The notes under the pieces: generated by a model | What the model saw: only the letters and a program-made list of their open reading frames with translations | Told to the model about the DNA's origin: nothing | Database searches by the model: none | Assembly: GCA_963556495.2 (NCBI GenBank) | Contig: OY747709.1 | Location: 19,719,900-19,783,899 of the forward strand | Direction: 5' to 3' | Source: Valencia hispanica | Lineage: Eukaryota > Chordata > Actinopteri > Cyprinodontiformes > Valenciidae | Length of the DNA: 64,000 nucleotides | Shown here: positions 47,320 to 59,939 of the stretch, one piece after another | Numbering within the stretch: position 1 is the stretch's first letter | Layout: each line of letters begins with the position of its first letter | Translations under genes and position numbers: made by a program

Positions 47320-48047
47320 CAGAGTTGGGTAGAGTAGTCAAACATTGTACTCAAGTAAAAGTACCAATGTTTCAACATATTTTTACTCAAGTAAAAGTAT
47401 AAAGTAGTAGTTCAAAAAATTACTCAAGTAAGAGTAAAAAAGTATTTTGTAAAAAGACTACTCAAGTATTGAGTACTTGAGTACTCGTTTTGAGATCATA
47501 ACATGATTTTATATTTAGAAATGATGTAACATACAAAAATATAAAGCTATGTGCAAATTCTAAAGACTAAAAAAAATCTAAATACATGACATAATTGCAA
47601 AATAACAAATTTGAGTAGAAGAAACATTTTTCCAACTTCTTTTCAAAGTAAAACTAATGAAACCAATACCTACCGTAGGTAATGTATATATGTTAGACCA
47701 GGGTAAGGTATCCCCACTTGACCTTCAAATGGCACATCAGGCTCAGCAGATAGAAAATAACATTAATATAATGAAGCTTGTGTACAAGGAAGAGGTCTCA
47801 TTTCAACAAAAAATAGTAAGTGTGTTTCTCATGCAAGTTTGTGCTTGTTCTTCATTCAATGAAGTTACTCGCAGTGGGTTAAGTCATCAGAAATTTTACT
47901 CAAGTGTAGCGATACTTAATAAAAATATTACTTAAGTAAAAATAAAAAGTATGGTGTAGTAAAGCTACTCCTAAAAGTAAAATGTTTTCAAACAGTTACT
48001 CATTTAAATGTAACTGAGTAAATGTAACTAGTTACCACCCACCTCTG
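47320..48047. mobile_element. hAT-type non-autonomous element
   Basis: Starts CAGAGTTGGGTAGAGTAG and ends with the complement of CAGAGGTGGGTGGTAACTAG. It is flanked by a perfect 8-bp duplication ATTATAAG (47312-47319, 48048-48055). The subterminal regions repeat ACTCAAGTAAAAGTA many times in both orientations. 728 bp, no transposase. Confidence 0.92.
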
Positions 48048-48300
48048 ATTATAAGTTGTGAGTTTTTGGAGGTGTGGTAGGGCTGAATACACTAGTTTGA
48101 GCTGTAGTGGTAAACATGAGGAGGAGCTGGATGTAAACACACAGGACGAAGGCTTACGGCCCCGAATCTGAAAAACATCAAAAAGTTCTGAAGGGGCGGA
48201 AATTATTACAAACTGTCCTTAAATCTAAACAAAGTCCAAACTGGTGGACAAAACAGAGCCGCTAAAAGGAGGAACATAAACAGAACATCAGAAACAGAAC

Positions 48301-48620
48301 AGTGGCCGTGCAGAAGTGCTTGTACCCAACTTTTCCAAATTGATCACATTATATCCACCATCTTCTGTCTGTTTTATTTAGATTTTATGCAAAATCCATA
48401 TTTGGGAACTGAAAGGATAATAAAACAAACAAAAAACAAATAAAAAGCTTTACAAGTCGATACTTTGTAGAACCATATTTCACTCCAATTACAGCTGCAA
48501 GTCTTTTGGGGAATGTTGCGACCAAATTTGGAAACACTTTCTTTCCCCCCTATTTATCTTTGCAAATTAACTCAAGCTCAGTGACAATGGTTGGAAAATC
48601 AAATGTCAAGGTTTGCACTT
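48301..48620 (-). repeat. Tc1-like fossil, one end
   Basis: GTCGATACTTTGTAGAACCA and ATTACAGCTGCAAGTCTTTT match the 3' end of the Tc1 transposase gene seen at 1227-1300 in the same orientation. No partner end found. Confidence 0.6.
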
Positions 48621-49514
48621 TTGAGTAGAATTGAACATTTCCCTTCTCACCAATAAAGCCCATAATAATTAAGCTCCATCATTCATATCAGAGACAACTC
48701 CATATGTTCCTAACAGAGCACTTAGCTCCCAGACTGCAGGATAACTTGTGGTTTTTAGAGCTTCTAAAAGTAGAATGGCAGGCAGATGTTTCAGTTATCA
48801 GACTCCTTTCTTTTGGACATTTCCTTGACTATTCTCTATTTTCTTCCAGATCCAGACCATAATTTGTTAAACAGATAACCCAGTTGGTGTTTGCACCGCA
48901 ACCTTTGTTACCTTTGTCACACAGCCACTCACTGCTTGGTTCTTGCTTCCAGCACAACTACAATTTGACACTCTTTTGCGCTTTGCAAGGTGAGAACAGA
49001 AAAAAGGATGAAATGCAATTCACAAATATTCACAAAGGTTATTTATTCCAGTAAACCTGTCTGGCTTCCTCTTGTCAATCATCCAAACCAGAAGTTTACG
49101 TGATATTCCAGCATTATTGCTCGTCGTAGCTTCTCTCCATTCATCAAACACCTCTGCAGTTTTTTATTATAAGGGATAAGACTAGACTGCGTGCTATAAA
49201 CTCAAAATGTGATAAATATCCTCGGCAGGCTGAATATGCACTCAGCTTACAGATAAGAAATGTTTATAAAACTCTTATCTCTTCCTGTTTTCCTCCCCAT
49301 GTAAACACGTGCTTGAAGAACACAAAAACACGTTTATGATCTCTTGTGTTTTTCCCATTGTGCATGTGTGTATAACCTGCTAATTTAAGACTCTGCGTCT
49401 GTGTAGACTTGGCAGCATTTTCAGGTCAGCTTCACGTTTCATTCCCACATCCAGCCGTGACTGTCTTTTATTCAATTTTCCTCATTCTCATTTTACCACT
49501 TACTCACACACCTA

Positions 49515-50159
49515 CAGTGCTTTCCTGATGTTTTCATGCTCCTTGAACTTTTTACATTCGACAGGTATCAACCTCAAACTTCAATGTATTTCATATTAAC
49601 TTTATGTTATAGATAATCACAAAGTAGTGCATAATTTTAAAGAGCCCAAAAAATCTGAATAGTGTGGCGCACATTTGTTTTCAGCCCCCTGGTTGAATAC
49701 CTTGTAGAACCACTGTGCTGTAGAGAGGCATCTGCATGCCACCAGCATGCTTCACTGGGATGGGGGGCGGGGGGATGGGTAGTGCAGTGTACATTTTTCA
49801 ACACGGGAAATGTTGTGCATCAAGCCAAAAGGTTCAGTTTCAGTCTCACTTGACCAGAGCTCCGTCTTGCTGTTAGCAGCGTCCCCTATGACAACATGGT
49901 TTTCTTGTAAAACAGCTGGTTTTATACTGGCATTATTTGCACACAGGTGGACTTTATTTACTCATTTGCTCTGGATTTAATTTAGAGGTTTTCAGAATGA
50001 TACTGATGGATTACAAAATTAACACCTATTTTTCCCACAGCTTCACAATGAAGTTACTTGGTGTTGCTCTGTCATAAAATCCTGATTATACTTCAAGGAC
50101 TGTGTTTGAAACACAGCAACATTTGAAAAGGAGAGTATTGATATTATTTCAAGACATTG
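49515..50159 (-). mobile_element. Deleted Tc1-like element
   Basis: TA at 49513-49514 and 50160-50161. Ends CAGTGCTTTCCTGATGTTTT and the complement of AAGGAGAGTATTGATATTAT pair weakly. Interior has GGTTGAATACCTTGTAGAAC and CACTTGACCAGAGCTCCGTC, Tc1 minus-strand pieces. 645 bp. Confidence 0.6.
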
Positions 50160-50259
50160 TATCCCCAGTTAACCAGTGCACTTTATAAAGCCAAAGCTTT
50201 ATAGCCTAGTAGAGGTCCCTCAGATTTCACAAAGGGAAAATAGTTTACCTGTACTTTTC

Positions 50260-51345
50260 CTGTCATGAATTTTGGTAGGAGACTCTAGTGCAGACACAAT
50301 TACAAGAAGAATTAATTTTATTAGCAAGAGCGATTGGTTGGAGGACAAGAAACGCGGTAGGAGCGGCACTGCAGGGAACGTAGGTGATTAGATACTGAGA
50401 ATAAAATGCTGGTAGAATTATACTTGTTTGAGGAGGTGGTGGGCATCTGGCTCTGAAGATGGATGGCGTCCCATGGAGGGTAAGTGGGTCCCCTGAAGCA
50501 GTGGTTGGCATGAGGACATGGACGCCAGGGTTTTAATGTCCTTTTGTTTCTTTACAGAGTGGAGTTGGCAAGTTCTGAGGGTGGACAGGCAGGTAAGTGG
50601 ATCACGAACCTTGGCGGATTCCAGGAGGGTAGCCGAAGGAGCGGCACGGAGGTCGAAATGAGGACCAGGAAGCAGCTGCCGATGTCATGGTTTTGCACTG
50701 CTTGTCAGGTCTCCTGCTCCCTCCTCTGCAGCAGTGGCTGATTGCTGATTGCTAACACCTGCTCCACTCTCTACTTAAGCACTTGGCTGCTGCGAGATCG
50801 TCTGTTGCCTCTGTCACAGCCTTCAAGCCCTTGCGCTGTTTTTCCTTCCAGTCTTGTTGCCTGAACCATGCCTGTTGCTGACCTCTGCCTGATCCTCCCA
50901 GTAAGTGTTTTGGACCTTGCCTGTTTTTTGACCTTGGATTAAAGCCCTCAGGACCTCGGACCCCTTGGAAATCAGACCTCCCCGTGTATGACCCGGACTG
51001 TTTTTGGACTCTCCCTTTCGTATTAAAGTCACCACCTTCCTGTCAGCCAAGGACTCACACCCACCCAGACCCTGTAGGTCTCTGGACCTCACATTTGGTT
51101 CATTCTGTGGACTCTACGAAGTGGATTTCCTCTGCTGTGGGGTAATTACTCTATCACCTGTCTTTACCCCTGAGTCTGACATATTGCTAACTAATCTCTG
51201 CCTTCCAGACCAACCGCCTGTGCCGTTACCCCATTGGACCTTGGCCACCTGCATCTTCACCCCAGCCTGAATAAACTCTTGTGAACTGTTACCTGTGTTA
51301 TGGCTGAGTTTTGGGTTCTGGCCTTGACCAAGCGATTAACTGATT
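50260..51345 (+). repeat. Possible LTR-type repeat
   Basis: CTGATTGCTAACACCTGCTC, then CTACTTAAGCACTTGGCTGC, later AATAAACTCTTGTGAACTGT and TTTTGGGTTCTGG. The run of a TTAAG box, C/T-rich tract and AATAAA followed by TGGGTTCTG resembles fish retrotransposon LTRs. No coding domain was recognised. Confidence 0.3.
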
Positions 51346-51760
51346 ATTACAACCGAGGCAGAATAAGGACCACGAGGAGCAAATCCACCAGCAGAGGAAC
51401 AAGAGAGCCTCCAGTGGAGGACTATGAGGAAGGACCAGACCACACAGGTAAGAATCACAGAATAAAATACTGGTTAGAGGCTAAAAGTTGGCCTGATTAC
51501 CCCTCTGGTGAGTAAAACCATCTAGCATCTGCTTCATGGAGCCACTTCTCTTCTAAGCGCCTCTTGATTAGGCCCTAACTGGGACCAGCTGGAGCACCTG
51601 CCTGATACACCCAGCAGAGAGAAGCTAAGAAACCAAGCCCAGCTGCACACAGCCACAAAGAACCCAACATTTCAATTACTTCATAGGTGAAGCGAGTTAC
51701 TTTACCAGAATGCATATGATTCAGGGTACTTTCTGTTATTTGTGGAGTAAAAGGAATCTA

Positions 51761-52942
51761 CAGGTCCTTCTCAAAAAATAGCAGATTGTGATAAAGTTCA
51801 TTATTTTCCATAATGTAATGATAAAAATTAAACTTATTTTAGATTCATTGCACACCAACTGAAATATTTCAGGTCTTTTATTGTTTTAAAACTGATGATT
51901 TTGGCATACAGCTCATGAAAACCCAAAATTCCTATATCAAAGAATTAGCATATCATGAAAAGGTTCTCTAAACGAGCTATTAACCTAATCATCTGAATCA
52001 ACTAATTAACTCTAAACACCTGCAAAAGATTCCTGAGGCTTTTAAAAACTCCCAGCCTGGTTCATTACTCAAAACCGCAATCATGGGTAAGACTGCCGAC
52101 CTGACTGCTGCCCAGAAGGCCATCATTGACACCCTCAAGCAAGAGGGTAAGACACAGAAAGAAATTTCTGAACGAATAGGCTGTTCCCAGAGTGCTGTAT
52201 CAAGGCAGCTCAGTGGGAAGTCTGTGGGAAGGAAAAAGTGTGGCAGAAAACGCTGCACAACGAGAAGAGGTGACCGGACCCTGAGGAAGATTGTGGAGAA
52301 GGACCGATTCCAGACCTTGGGGGACCTGCGGAAGCCGTGGACTGAGTCTGGAGTAGAAATATCCAGAGCCACCGTGCACAGGCGTGTGCAGGAAATGGGC
52401 TACAGGTGCCGCATTCCCCAGGTCAAGCCACTTTTGAACCAGAAACAGCGGCAGAAGCGCCTGACCTGGGCTACAGAGAAGCAGCACTGGACTGTTGCTC
52501 AGTGGTCCAAAGTACTCTTTTCGGATGAAAGCAAATTTTGCATGTCATTCGGAAATCAAGGTACCAGAGTCTGGAGGAAGACTGGGGAGAAGGAATTGCC
52601 AAAATGCCTGAAGTCCAGTGTCAAGTACCCACAGTCAGTGATGGTCTGGGGTGCCATGTCAGCTCCTGGTGTTGGTCCACTGTGTTTTATCAAGGCCAGG
52701 GTCAATGCAGCTAGCTATCAGGAGATTTTGGAGCACTTCATGCTTCCATCTGCTGAAAATTTTTTGAGATGGGAATTTTGGCTTTTCATGAGCTACATGC
52801 CAAAATCAGTTTTAAAACAATAGACCTGAAATATTTCAGTTGGTGTGCAATGAATCTAAAATATGAAAGCTTAATTTTTATCATTACATTATGGAAAAGA
52901 ATGAACTTTATCACAATATGCTAATTCTTTGAGAAGGACCTG
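51761..52942 (+). mobile_element. Tc1-like element, family X, copy 2 (internally deleted)
   Basis: 1182 bp, TA at 51759-51760 and 52943-52944, ends CAGGTCCTTCTCAAAAAA. Same family as 29974-31512 but inserted in the other orientation. About 415 bp are missing between AGTGCTT-type transposase sequence at 52760 and the right terminal block, with a run of T at the junction. Confidence 0.93.
52083..52823 (+). pseudogene. Tc1-like transposase, family X copy 2, truncated
   Basis: Starts MGKTADLTAAQKAIIDTLKQ. The helix-turn-helix (QKEISERIGCSQSAVSRQLS) and first catalytic region (LFSDESKF) are intact and in one frame. After MLPSAEN the frame runs into the terminal repeat and stops at 52823. The second and third catalytic residues are gone. 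Confidence 0.93.
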
Positions 52943-55010
52943 TATATCTACATAAAAGGTTGCTTGATCTACATCTAGCTGGGTATTTACAGAGTGCAGT
53001 TCTTTACTGCCAGCTGTGTGGTACATTCCCATATAGTTATTACAGAAAGTTTCCTTCCCAAAAAAAACACTTTTGAGCAATTTATCATGGAATAGTTTTG
53101 GCACAAAGCAACTCTGAATATCCCCCAAAGATCACCAAACCTACAGTGAAACAGAGTGGTCATGATCTGGCATTACATTTCCTCAGATATGCATGAAGTG
53201 TTTTTTTTTTTTGTTTTTTGTTTTTTTTGGCAAGGTGGATAAAAGAGATCCGAGAGATTTTGAGAATTATTTTTATTTTTTTTGCCAGTCCAAGTGAGCA
53301 AACCAAATAAGGTGTGGAAAGCTGAAACTGAATCAAAAGATGCTTGAACAAAGTTTTAGTTTTAAGTTTATTCATATGTATGAAACGGGTGTTGCAGCTT
53401 TTTTTCCCTCTATGAAGCAGATCTGTTTGTTTTTCAGTTGAATGTAGTGGATAAATGTCAAATTGTATGAGGTAAAAGGTCTGAAATGATTTATGATCTG
53501 TTTTCACATCAACGGAACCTGGTGTTTTACTCTAAGTGGCACCACACAAACCCAAAACCCTGACTCCCAGACAATACGTTGGCATGTAATTGAAATGCAC
53601 TGAAGTAAACGTGTGTACATAAACCTCCAGAACCCAAAAAGTTTTAAGTGATTATAGACTGCGGCTGAATTCCTTACTCCAAGACAAATGCTACTTGTTC
53701 ATTTGTACAAGTAATGGCTTTCTTTTCACCTCATTGTTCTGTAGCCTTGATATTCAACTTTAATTTAAATCATTTTGGGGTTAAGAATCTAACCCAATAT
53801 GCTGGGTTAAACTCCTAGTATGTCAAGTAATACTATTGGGTTGGCCAGTGTTTGATCCATGGATGGGTTGCCAAAACAAATTGTTTTGATTTTAGAGTTT
53901 AGCATAATTTCCTGAGGTCTCTAGTCTGCTAATTTTGTTCCATACATGTTGGTAATAAAACGAAGACTCATAAGACACAGGGGGTTGAATACGTCAATTC
54001 TTGTTTCAAACATCGGACTTTAATTTGAAAAAAGTACAACCAGTTTATGGTTTTAAATTTGGTAATGTATTTGAAAGCATGTTTTTTGCTTCTTTTTGAG
54101 CACATTAGGAATTTTCATCTTCTATTTATCCTAAAGTTATTTAGATCTTCAACTTTTATTATGCTTCTATTTATTCAAGCGATAAGGTGGGATACGCAGA
54201 TCAAATATGTCAAATCTAAATTAAGATCCTAACTCATTGTTTGCTGCTGCTTTTCACAAATCAAAGAAATTTACCACTGTTCCAGCTGGAAGCTGTGAAG
54301 ACAAGTGTACAGAAAAAAACAATTTAGAGAACATGTGAAATGGCCAGACTGCATTTTGTTTTCATTGAACATTTTACCCTCACTCAAAATCACTCCCTCA
54401 CAAAGCGACAAAAAGCAGTGATCTTACAGTGGTGCTGTCAGTCAATGAGTAGCTGAACTGGCAAAAGATGACCTAAAAACCACAAGAATAAAGTTAAAGG
54501 TTACAGTTGAATGCCTTTTTAATTTGAAAGTCTCACTCTGTCAGGGAAGGAAAACAGGTCAAACCAAAGTTTAGTCCCCACAAAGTTTTACTACCTCTAG
54601 CAACTAGGTTTCTTGATTTGACTTTGCACCTTTTTCTGAGACCTTATTCCAATCTTGCAGAGTTCATTCAAGGTCTATTAGTGTGCTTGCTGCAATTTTT
54701 CCTTTTCAGGCCCCCCCCCCCCCCGGCTGTTTTTTACATTTGAATAAAAACCATTAGCAATGCAAGATGGACTTTGAGTTGGCAATCCTTTTGCGGGCAT
54801 AATCGCTTTGTGCTTCACCTCATTCACGCTAGAAAAAAATATGAACGGGTTGCACATTGAAAACAGAGTAGAATCATCAAGTTTGTGCCAGTCAGAATTA
54901 ATTTAGACCTCTAAATTATGCCTTTAAGCTGATTTTTGTGGAATTGGTAATGTAACAAACTTTGTAAAAAAAAAAAGTTAATTTGCTGCTCACATTTGAA
55001 TTTATCTGCA
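52943..55010. other. Intergenic, no gene seen
   Basis: Contains T-rich tracts, a C-run at 54711-54724 and a possible Tc1 end at about 53940-54040 (GGGGTTGAATACGTCAATTC). No exon supported. Confidence 0.4.
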
Positions 55011-56400
55011 GTTTCTCTAACTTCCATGTGGTCAAATTTAAACATATGGTCACAAATTTATACGGACACCCTCATTAACATTGTTAAATCTTTGTTAGTT
55101 ACATACACTTCTTGTTGCCATTGTCAGGCTTCTTGCATAGTTCTGGCGGGATCTTCGACCACTCTTATCAGAACTGGTAGAGCTCTTTGAAAGCGTTAGG
55201 TGTTTTGGGTAGGCCCCACTTTTTAAACAGCTGTGATAAATCTTCAACTAGGTTGAGGGTCCTGTTTGTTCAAGAAGTTTAATGTTTATTCATTTAAAAA
55301 CCAGTTTTTGTGTGTTTAGAATCATTGTCCTGTTGGAAAACCCTTCTGTGTTGAAATGTTCCTCTGATTTAACTTGAACTGTTACCTGTGACTAAAGGAA
55401 TTTGGTTAGGCTGTTCAAGAGCAACGTCAAACAGCCAAGACTCAAGCAACCCAAGAATGTCATGGTTGGTGGTTTGAAGGAGGACCCAAATGCAGCAAAG
55501 TACAAAACAAGAATGATTTAATTACAACACAACAAAGAACTTACAGAAACTCGGGGGGGTCAAAAAATGGAGGAACGGGAACTAGACAGGCAACAGGGAA
55601 GGCAGGAACCAGAGAGGGAAGAATGACGACAAACCAGCGAGTTGTGACTGGGTGAGGACTGTATTTATACTGAGAGGAGAGTGAGGATGTGAACAGAAAG
55701 AGCTGAGGACTAATTAAGAGAAGCGGTTGCAGCTGAGAGGGAGTGACCAGGTGACAATAATTAGCAGCTGGGATGGAAGGCAGAATGACTAGGGAAACTG
55801 AGAGGAAGACCAGGAGCAAAACATAAGGACTAGACAGAGGATAATACTAAAGAGGAATTAAATATAACAAAACTAACTGGGATTAATAATATTAATAGGA
55901 ACTTGGGAAATAAAGAGATGAACACAGACAAGGGCAACCAAACACAAGAGCACCAGAGGGAGACCAAAAAAAAGTCAAGCCCAAACACCCAAGGAACCCA
56001 TTAAAGAAATTGAAACTGCTAAAACATCAGTGTCACTGTTCACAGTGAGGCCAGTTTTACCTCAGCTTTCATTAACAGGGTGCCAACCAAAAAAATGCAC
56101 CTGCTCCTGAACAGCAGCTGCCAATGTGGACAGATCTCCTGTAGATTCTGTTGTCTGTTCTGTTATTTTTATTCCTAACGCAAGACAAATACTGAGCTAT
56201 TTGGCCACAATGACAGGAAGAATGTTATGAGTTGTCAAGGTGAGACTTACCAATATAGGAACACCGTATCTCCAGTCAAACAGGGTGATGGCCGCATCAT
56301 GCTGAAGTTCTATTTCACTGCCAGTGGTACCGATGTATTGCATGGAGAGTATGAAATAATGCAAAGACCAAATTTCTCATCTCTGCTTCAAATCAGCAGC
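55011..56400 (-). mobile_element. Tc1-like fossil split by another repeat
   Basis: Left part: TTCTGGCGGGATCTTCGACC, CTAGGTTGAGGGTCCTG and CATTGTCCTGTTGGAAAACC, typical minus-strand Tc1. Right part at 56250-56340: GGAACACCGTATCTCCAGTC and GCCGCATCATGCTGAAGTTC. The gap between holds the repeat at 55450-55990. Whether both parts are one insertion is uncertain. Confidence 0.5.
55450..55990 (-). repeat. LTR-like repeat, copy a
   Basis: Starts GAATGTCATGGTTGGTGG and has GGAGGACCCAAATGCAGCAA, then on the complementary strand a TATA-like CAGTATAAATAC box. A similar unit is at 57475-58260, sharing AGGACCCAAATGCAG and the order of motifs. Confidence 0.4.
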
Positions 56401-56424
56401 TAAATAGTTGAGATTCTGACAAAA

Positions 56425-56894
56425 TGGTGTGGAACCTAAACTTAACATAACTCCAATTCCCACTGTTATTATTTGTGGTTATCTTGCAGCTGCAGTGTTG
56501 GTTAGCTTTGTTAGCTTGTTTGTTAGCCAAGGCTTATCTGATGTGAAGTTGTTGCTACAGATTGTTGACTTTTTAATCATCTGCTCGTTCCAATCACTAC
56601 TTCTGATCGTTTACAACACATGTTCGAGTCTCTTTCTGCAGACTAAAGAGGCAGTAGAGCAGGGAGTAACGTAGACCGATAATCCCTCTATCTGGCCTGT
56701 GACAGTGAAGAGACGTTCACATGGAACAGTGGATGCAGTTTAAGTGAGAAGCACTAAACGCAGCGCGGTTTGAATTGTAGCATAAACAGGGTAGTGTCAT
56801 CCTGTACATGCATTATTTGTGTTTAAAAAAACCGTATTGCGCTAATTCTACAAAATAATCAACCTGCGTTAATGTGTTAATTTGGATTGCCCTA
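56425..56894 (-). mobile_element. THAP-bearing element, copy 2 (partial, opposite strand)
   Basis: The minus strand from 56894 downward parallels 36900-37430: TAGGGC start, ACGCAGGTTGATTA, CGGTCTACGTTACTCCCTGC, CTGCAGAAAGAGA, then WNEQMIKKSTICSNNF-like coding, then GCTAACAAACAAGC and AATAATAACAGTGGGAA in the intron. About 100 bp of the THAP start is deleted. Here the Cys codon lost in copy 1 is kept but the following His is Asn. Confidence 0.7.
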
Positions 56895-56938
56895 ATATAT
56901 ATGGATGAATGGAATGGATATATTAGTACTGTGCAAAG

Positions 56939-57422
56939 GTTTTAGGCAGGTGTGAAAAATGCTCTGAACAAAGAATGTTTTCAGAAATATAAATGACTAT
57001 CAATTTACAAAATGCCAAGTGAAAAAACAGAAGAAAAATCTTAATCGATTCAATATTTGGTGTTACTACCTTTTGCCTTCAAACCAGTATTAACTGTTAT
57101 AGGTACACTTGCACCTGTTTGGTATAATTTGTTCAACCAATTATCCGTCAGCATAGCACTGACAGAAACCAGTACCACAGAAGATCTGTAGTTAGATGTC
57201 TGGAACAACCCACCAGCCGAGTTCCTTCAAAAACTGCGTGCAAGTATACCTTGAAGAATTGATGCCGTTTTGAAGGGAAGGGGTGGTCCCACTAATTATT
57301 GATTTAGATTTCGCTTTTGTTCATTCACTGCTTTTTGTTGATTGATTAAACTAAATGATTAACACTTCCATTTTTGAAATGTTTACGGCCTTTTTTCACA
57401 CCTGCCTAAAACTTTTGCACAG
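56939..57422. mobile_element. Short Tc1/mariner-type MITE
   Basis: Ends CTGTGCAAAGGTTTTAGGCA and the complement of CTGTGCAAAAGTTTTAGGCA; TA on both sides (56937-56938, 57423-57424), though AGTACT is itself palindromic so the border could shift by two or three bases. 484 bp, no frame. Confidence 0.75.
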
Positions 57423-57474
57423 TACTATATTTAATAAAAACAACACATGACTGGATGGTATCTTTAAAATTGCC

Positions 57475-58260
57475 ATGTATGTGTAAAGTAGGACCCAAAT
57501 GCAGAGAACGGTGTCAGATAAGTGGGACAAAGACTTACAAGGTCGGACTGAGTACACAGGAATAAATGCTGGGATGAATGAATACGGAGGGTTCAGCAGA
57601 GAACAAAGGAAACCGGAGAGCTTAAATACACAGAGGAGTGGAAGTGACAGGGAGAAACCAGAGGACTAATGAATAGAGAGCAGATGCAGGTGAGGAAGAG
57701 AGCAGGTGGAGGCAATCAGCAACTGGGCAGGGGAGCAGAATGGCAGGGAAAAAACAGAAGAGAAGGCTGGACAGAATGTTATCCCAAACAAGAACAGCAA
57801 GGACCAACTCCGAAGCAACCAATGGTAAAAGATGTCCAGGAAGATGCGGATAAACGGAACTAAAGAGAAACTCCAAATCAAAGCACTAACGAACAGGAAG
57901 GAGGGGAGAGAACAAAAGGAAACAATTATACATACTAGAAAGAGATTTGAATAAGAAAACCATCCTAATAAGTGAAATGAAGTTAAACAAAACTAACAGA
58001 GAAAAATAATGAGGTAAGGAAAAAGAAAAGATTGGAACAACCCAAACAATGAAACAAAAGTGTAAATATTGAAGGAGAGACAAGAACTGAAAACATGGAA
58101 GGGAGGTAGAACCACAAATCGCACTAAAATCCTAAAGTAAAACATGACAGAAGCTAAAACCAAAAATTTAACTAAAATAATAAGGTAAACTGAATAAGGG
58201 GATGAAATAACTGAAAACTCAAAACACAAACACCTAAGGATCGTAACAAAAATGTTTGGA
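57475..58260 (-). repeat. LTR-like repeat, copy b
   Basis: GTAGGACCCAAATGCAGAGA, then the complement strand shows CTGTGTATTTAAGCTC, a TATA-like box. Similar in layout to 55450-55990. No coding sequence recognised. Confidence 0.35.
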
Positions 58261-59939
58261 TGCTTTAACACGTTTGTTTTGTGGATAACCATGACTGGAC
58301 CTGCGTTGAATGAGATTTGTCAATCCTTGAGATAATCCCTTAAAGACATTGATGATTAACACTGTCTCCATTAAACCTTTCAATCATTAAGGCTAATCAC
58401 AAATTACTCTGTTAAGATTGCATGCATGCATTCATGTGGCCTCTGTGTCAACATCAGGGTAGAGGTGAGACTATAAAAAGGATATGGAAACTTGGAAAGA
58501 TGGGGTTTTTTTCAAGGAAAATGCAGCCTGACCTTTGAAACATGTTGTTGCATGGCTGGTAAAAGATTTTAGCATGAGCATCTTTCCAAAGGCCGGATTA
58601 TTTGATTTCATTGTAAGCATGCGTCTCAGTTCGCTGAATATTTATTTTGCAAGTCGAACATACCTAGAAGAACAACTCATATATTAAGAGAAAGTTGATG
58701 GAAATAAAAGTGAAGCTAACCCTATAGCTTGGAGTGAATGAATCTAAATCCTGCTTAGATAAGCATCAGTTCTATCAGAGGATTTTCCACATGCCTTTGA
58801 TGGTAATCATAAAACAATATTAGCAAGGACATCCCCTACAGGAGGGACATTACTTGCTAATCTTATAAATAAATGCACATAAAAGACATAAAACACACAG
58901 ATTAGACACATATGAGTTTTTGGATAGTTAAAAAAAATGCTTCAAAATTCTGCAAATTTACAAAACTGCAAATTGATTTAGGTCACTTTTGCAGATGCTT
59001 TAAAAATCTTTTGCATTATGTGAGTTATTGAAATTCCCAAATCTGTAAGTTTTGTGTTAAAAGGCAGTGTGCTGACTCATTCAGTTAGTAATAAAACACA
59101 CACACACATACACACGCAGGACGTGCATGGACCACAGTTACCTCTGCCTCCTCCATTTTCATTTGTTCTTTGCATTCAAAGAACTTTGCTCTGTCTCTCC
59201 TTAATCACATCTGGTGTCATATCAGGAGTTCTCTCCTGAAGCACTTGAACCACAACAGTAGAGCGCGTACTTCACAGTTGGAGGAGTAACACCCTTTTGG
59301 ACATTTAGTTTTGAACCTGTTGGAGCTGATGGAAAACTCTGCAGCAGATTCAGTTTGCCATCCAGGAACCATATCTACACTCAGGGTGGATTTATTCATC
59401 AAAATCAGAGAAGTGCTATCTTCTGACTTTTGAGGAAGCCTTTACTGGGGGAAATATAAATCTAAAAAAAGGTTTGATAAAGTTTTGATTACTTTTGGAT
59501 TTGGATCTTCTGAACGGAATACCAGACAAAGACAGAAAAACTATATTATGTAACAACAAACTTGCATGGTTCTTATCAGAGTTTCAGAGTAAGAGTTGGA
59601 GATTGGATTTTTTTTTACTGAAACACACCAAGGTAATTATTGCTTTTTATTAGAAGTTTGAAATATGAAACTATTTTCTCTTATTTTGCTGCAAATGAAC
59701 CAGACTGACGTTTTTAATGTGGTTTTGACAAGCAGTTTTGACCAACTTTAGAAGAATATTTTTAGTTAAGTTACATAACGCAGAACTATAAATCATTCAG
59801 TCAGAAACAATGAATCATTCATAAAAATTCTTCAGTCATAAAAAAGCCACATTAGTATGACGGGCGAACATTTATGGCAGACTTTTAACTGTTACTTAAG
59901 CCCACTTGCAATAATATTAAGATAATGAATGCCTTAATA
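58261..59939. other. Intergenic, upstream of slc26a6
   Basis: No coding exon. Any 5' untranslated exon or promoter of slc26a6 could lie here, but I cannot place it. A (CA)n run is at about 59096-59115. Confidence 0.4.

Noticed and set aside
47657..47935. Open frame of about 90 residues
   Set aside because: Lies within a non-autonomous hAT element and shows no transposase similarity.
56429..56674. Plus-strand hydrophobic frame
   Set aside because: It is the antisense of the second THAP-element copy.
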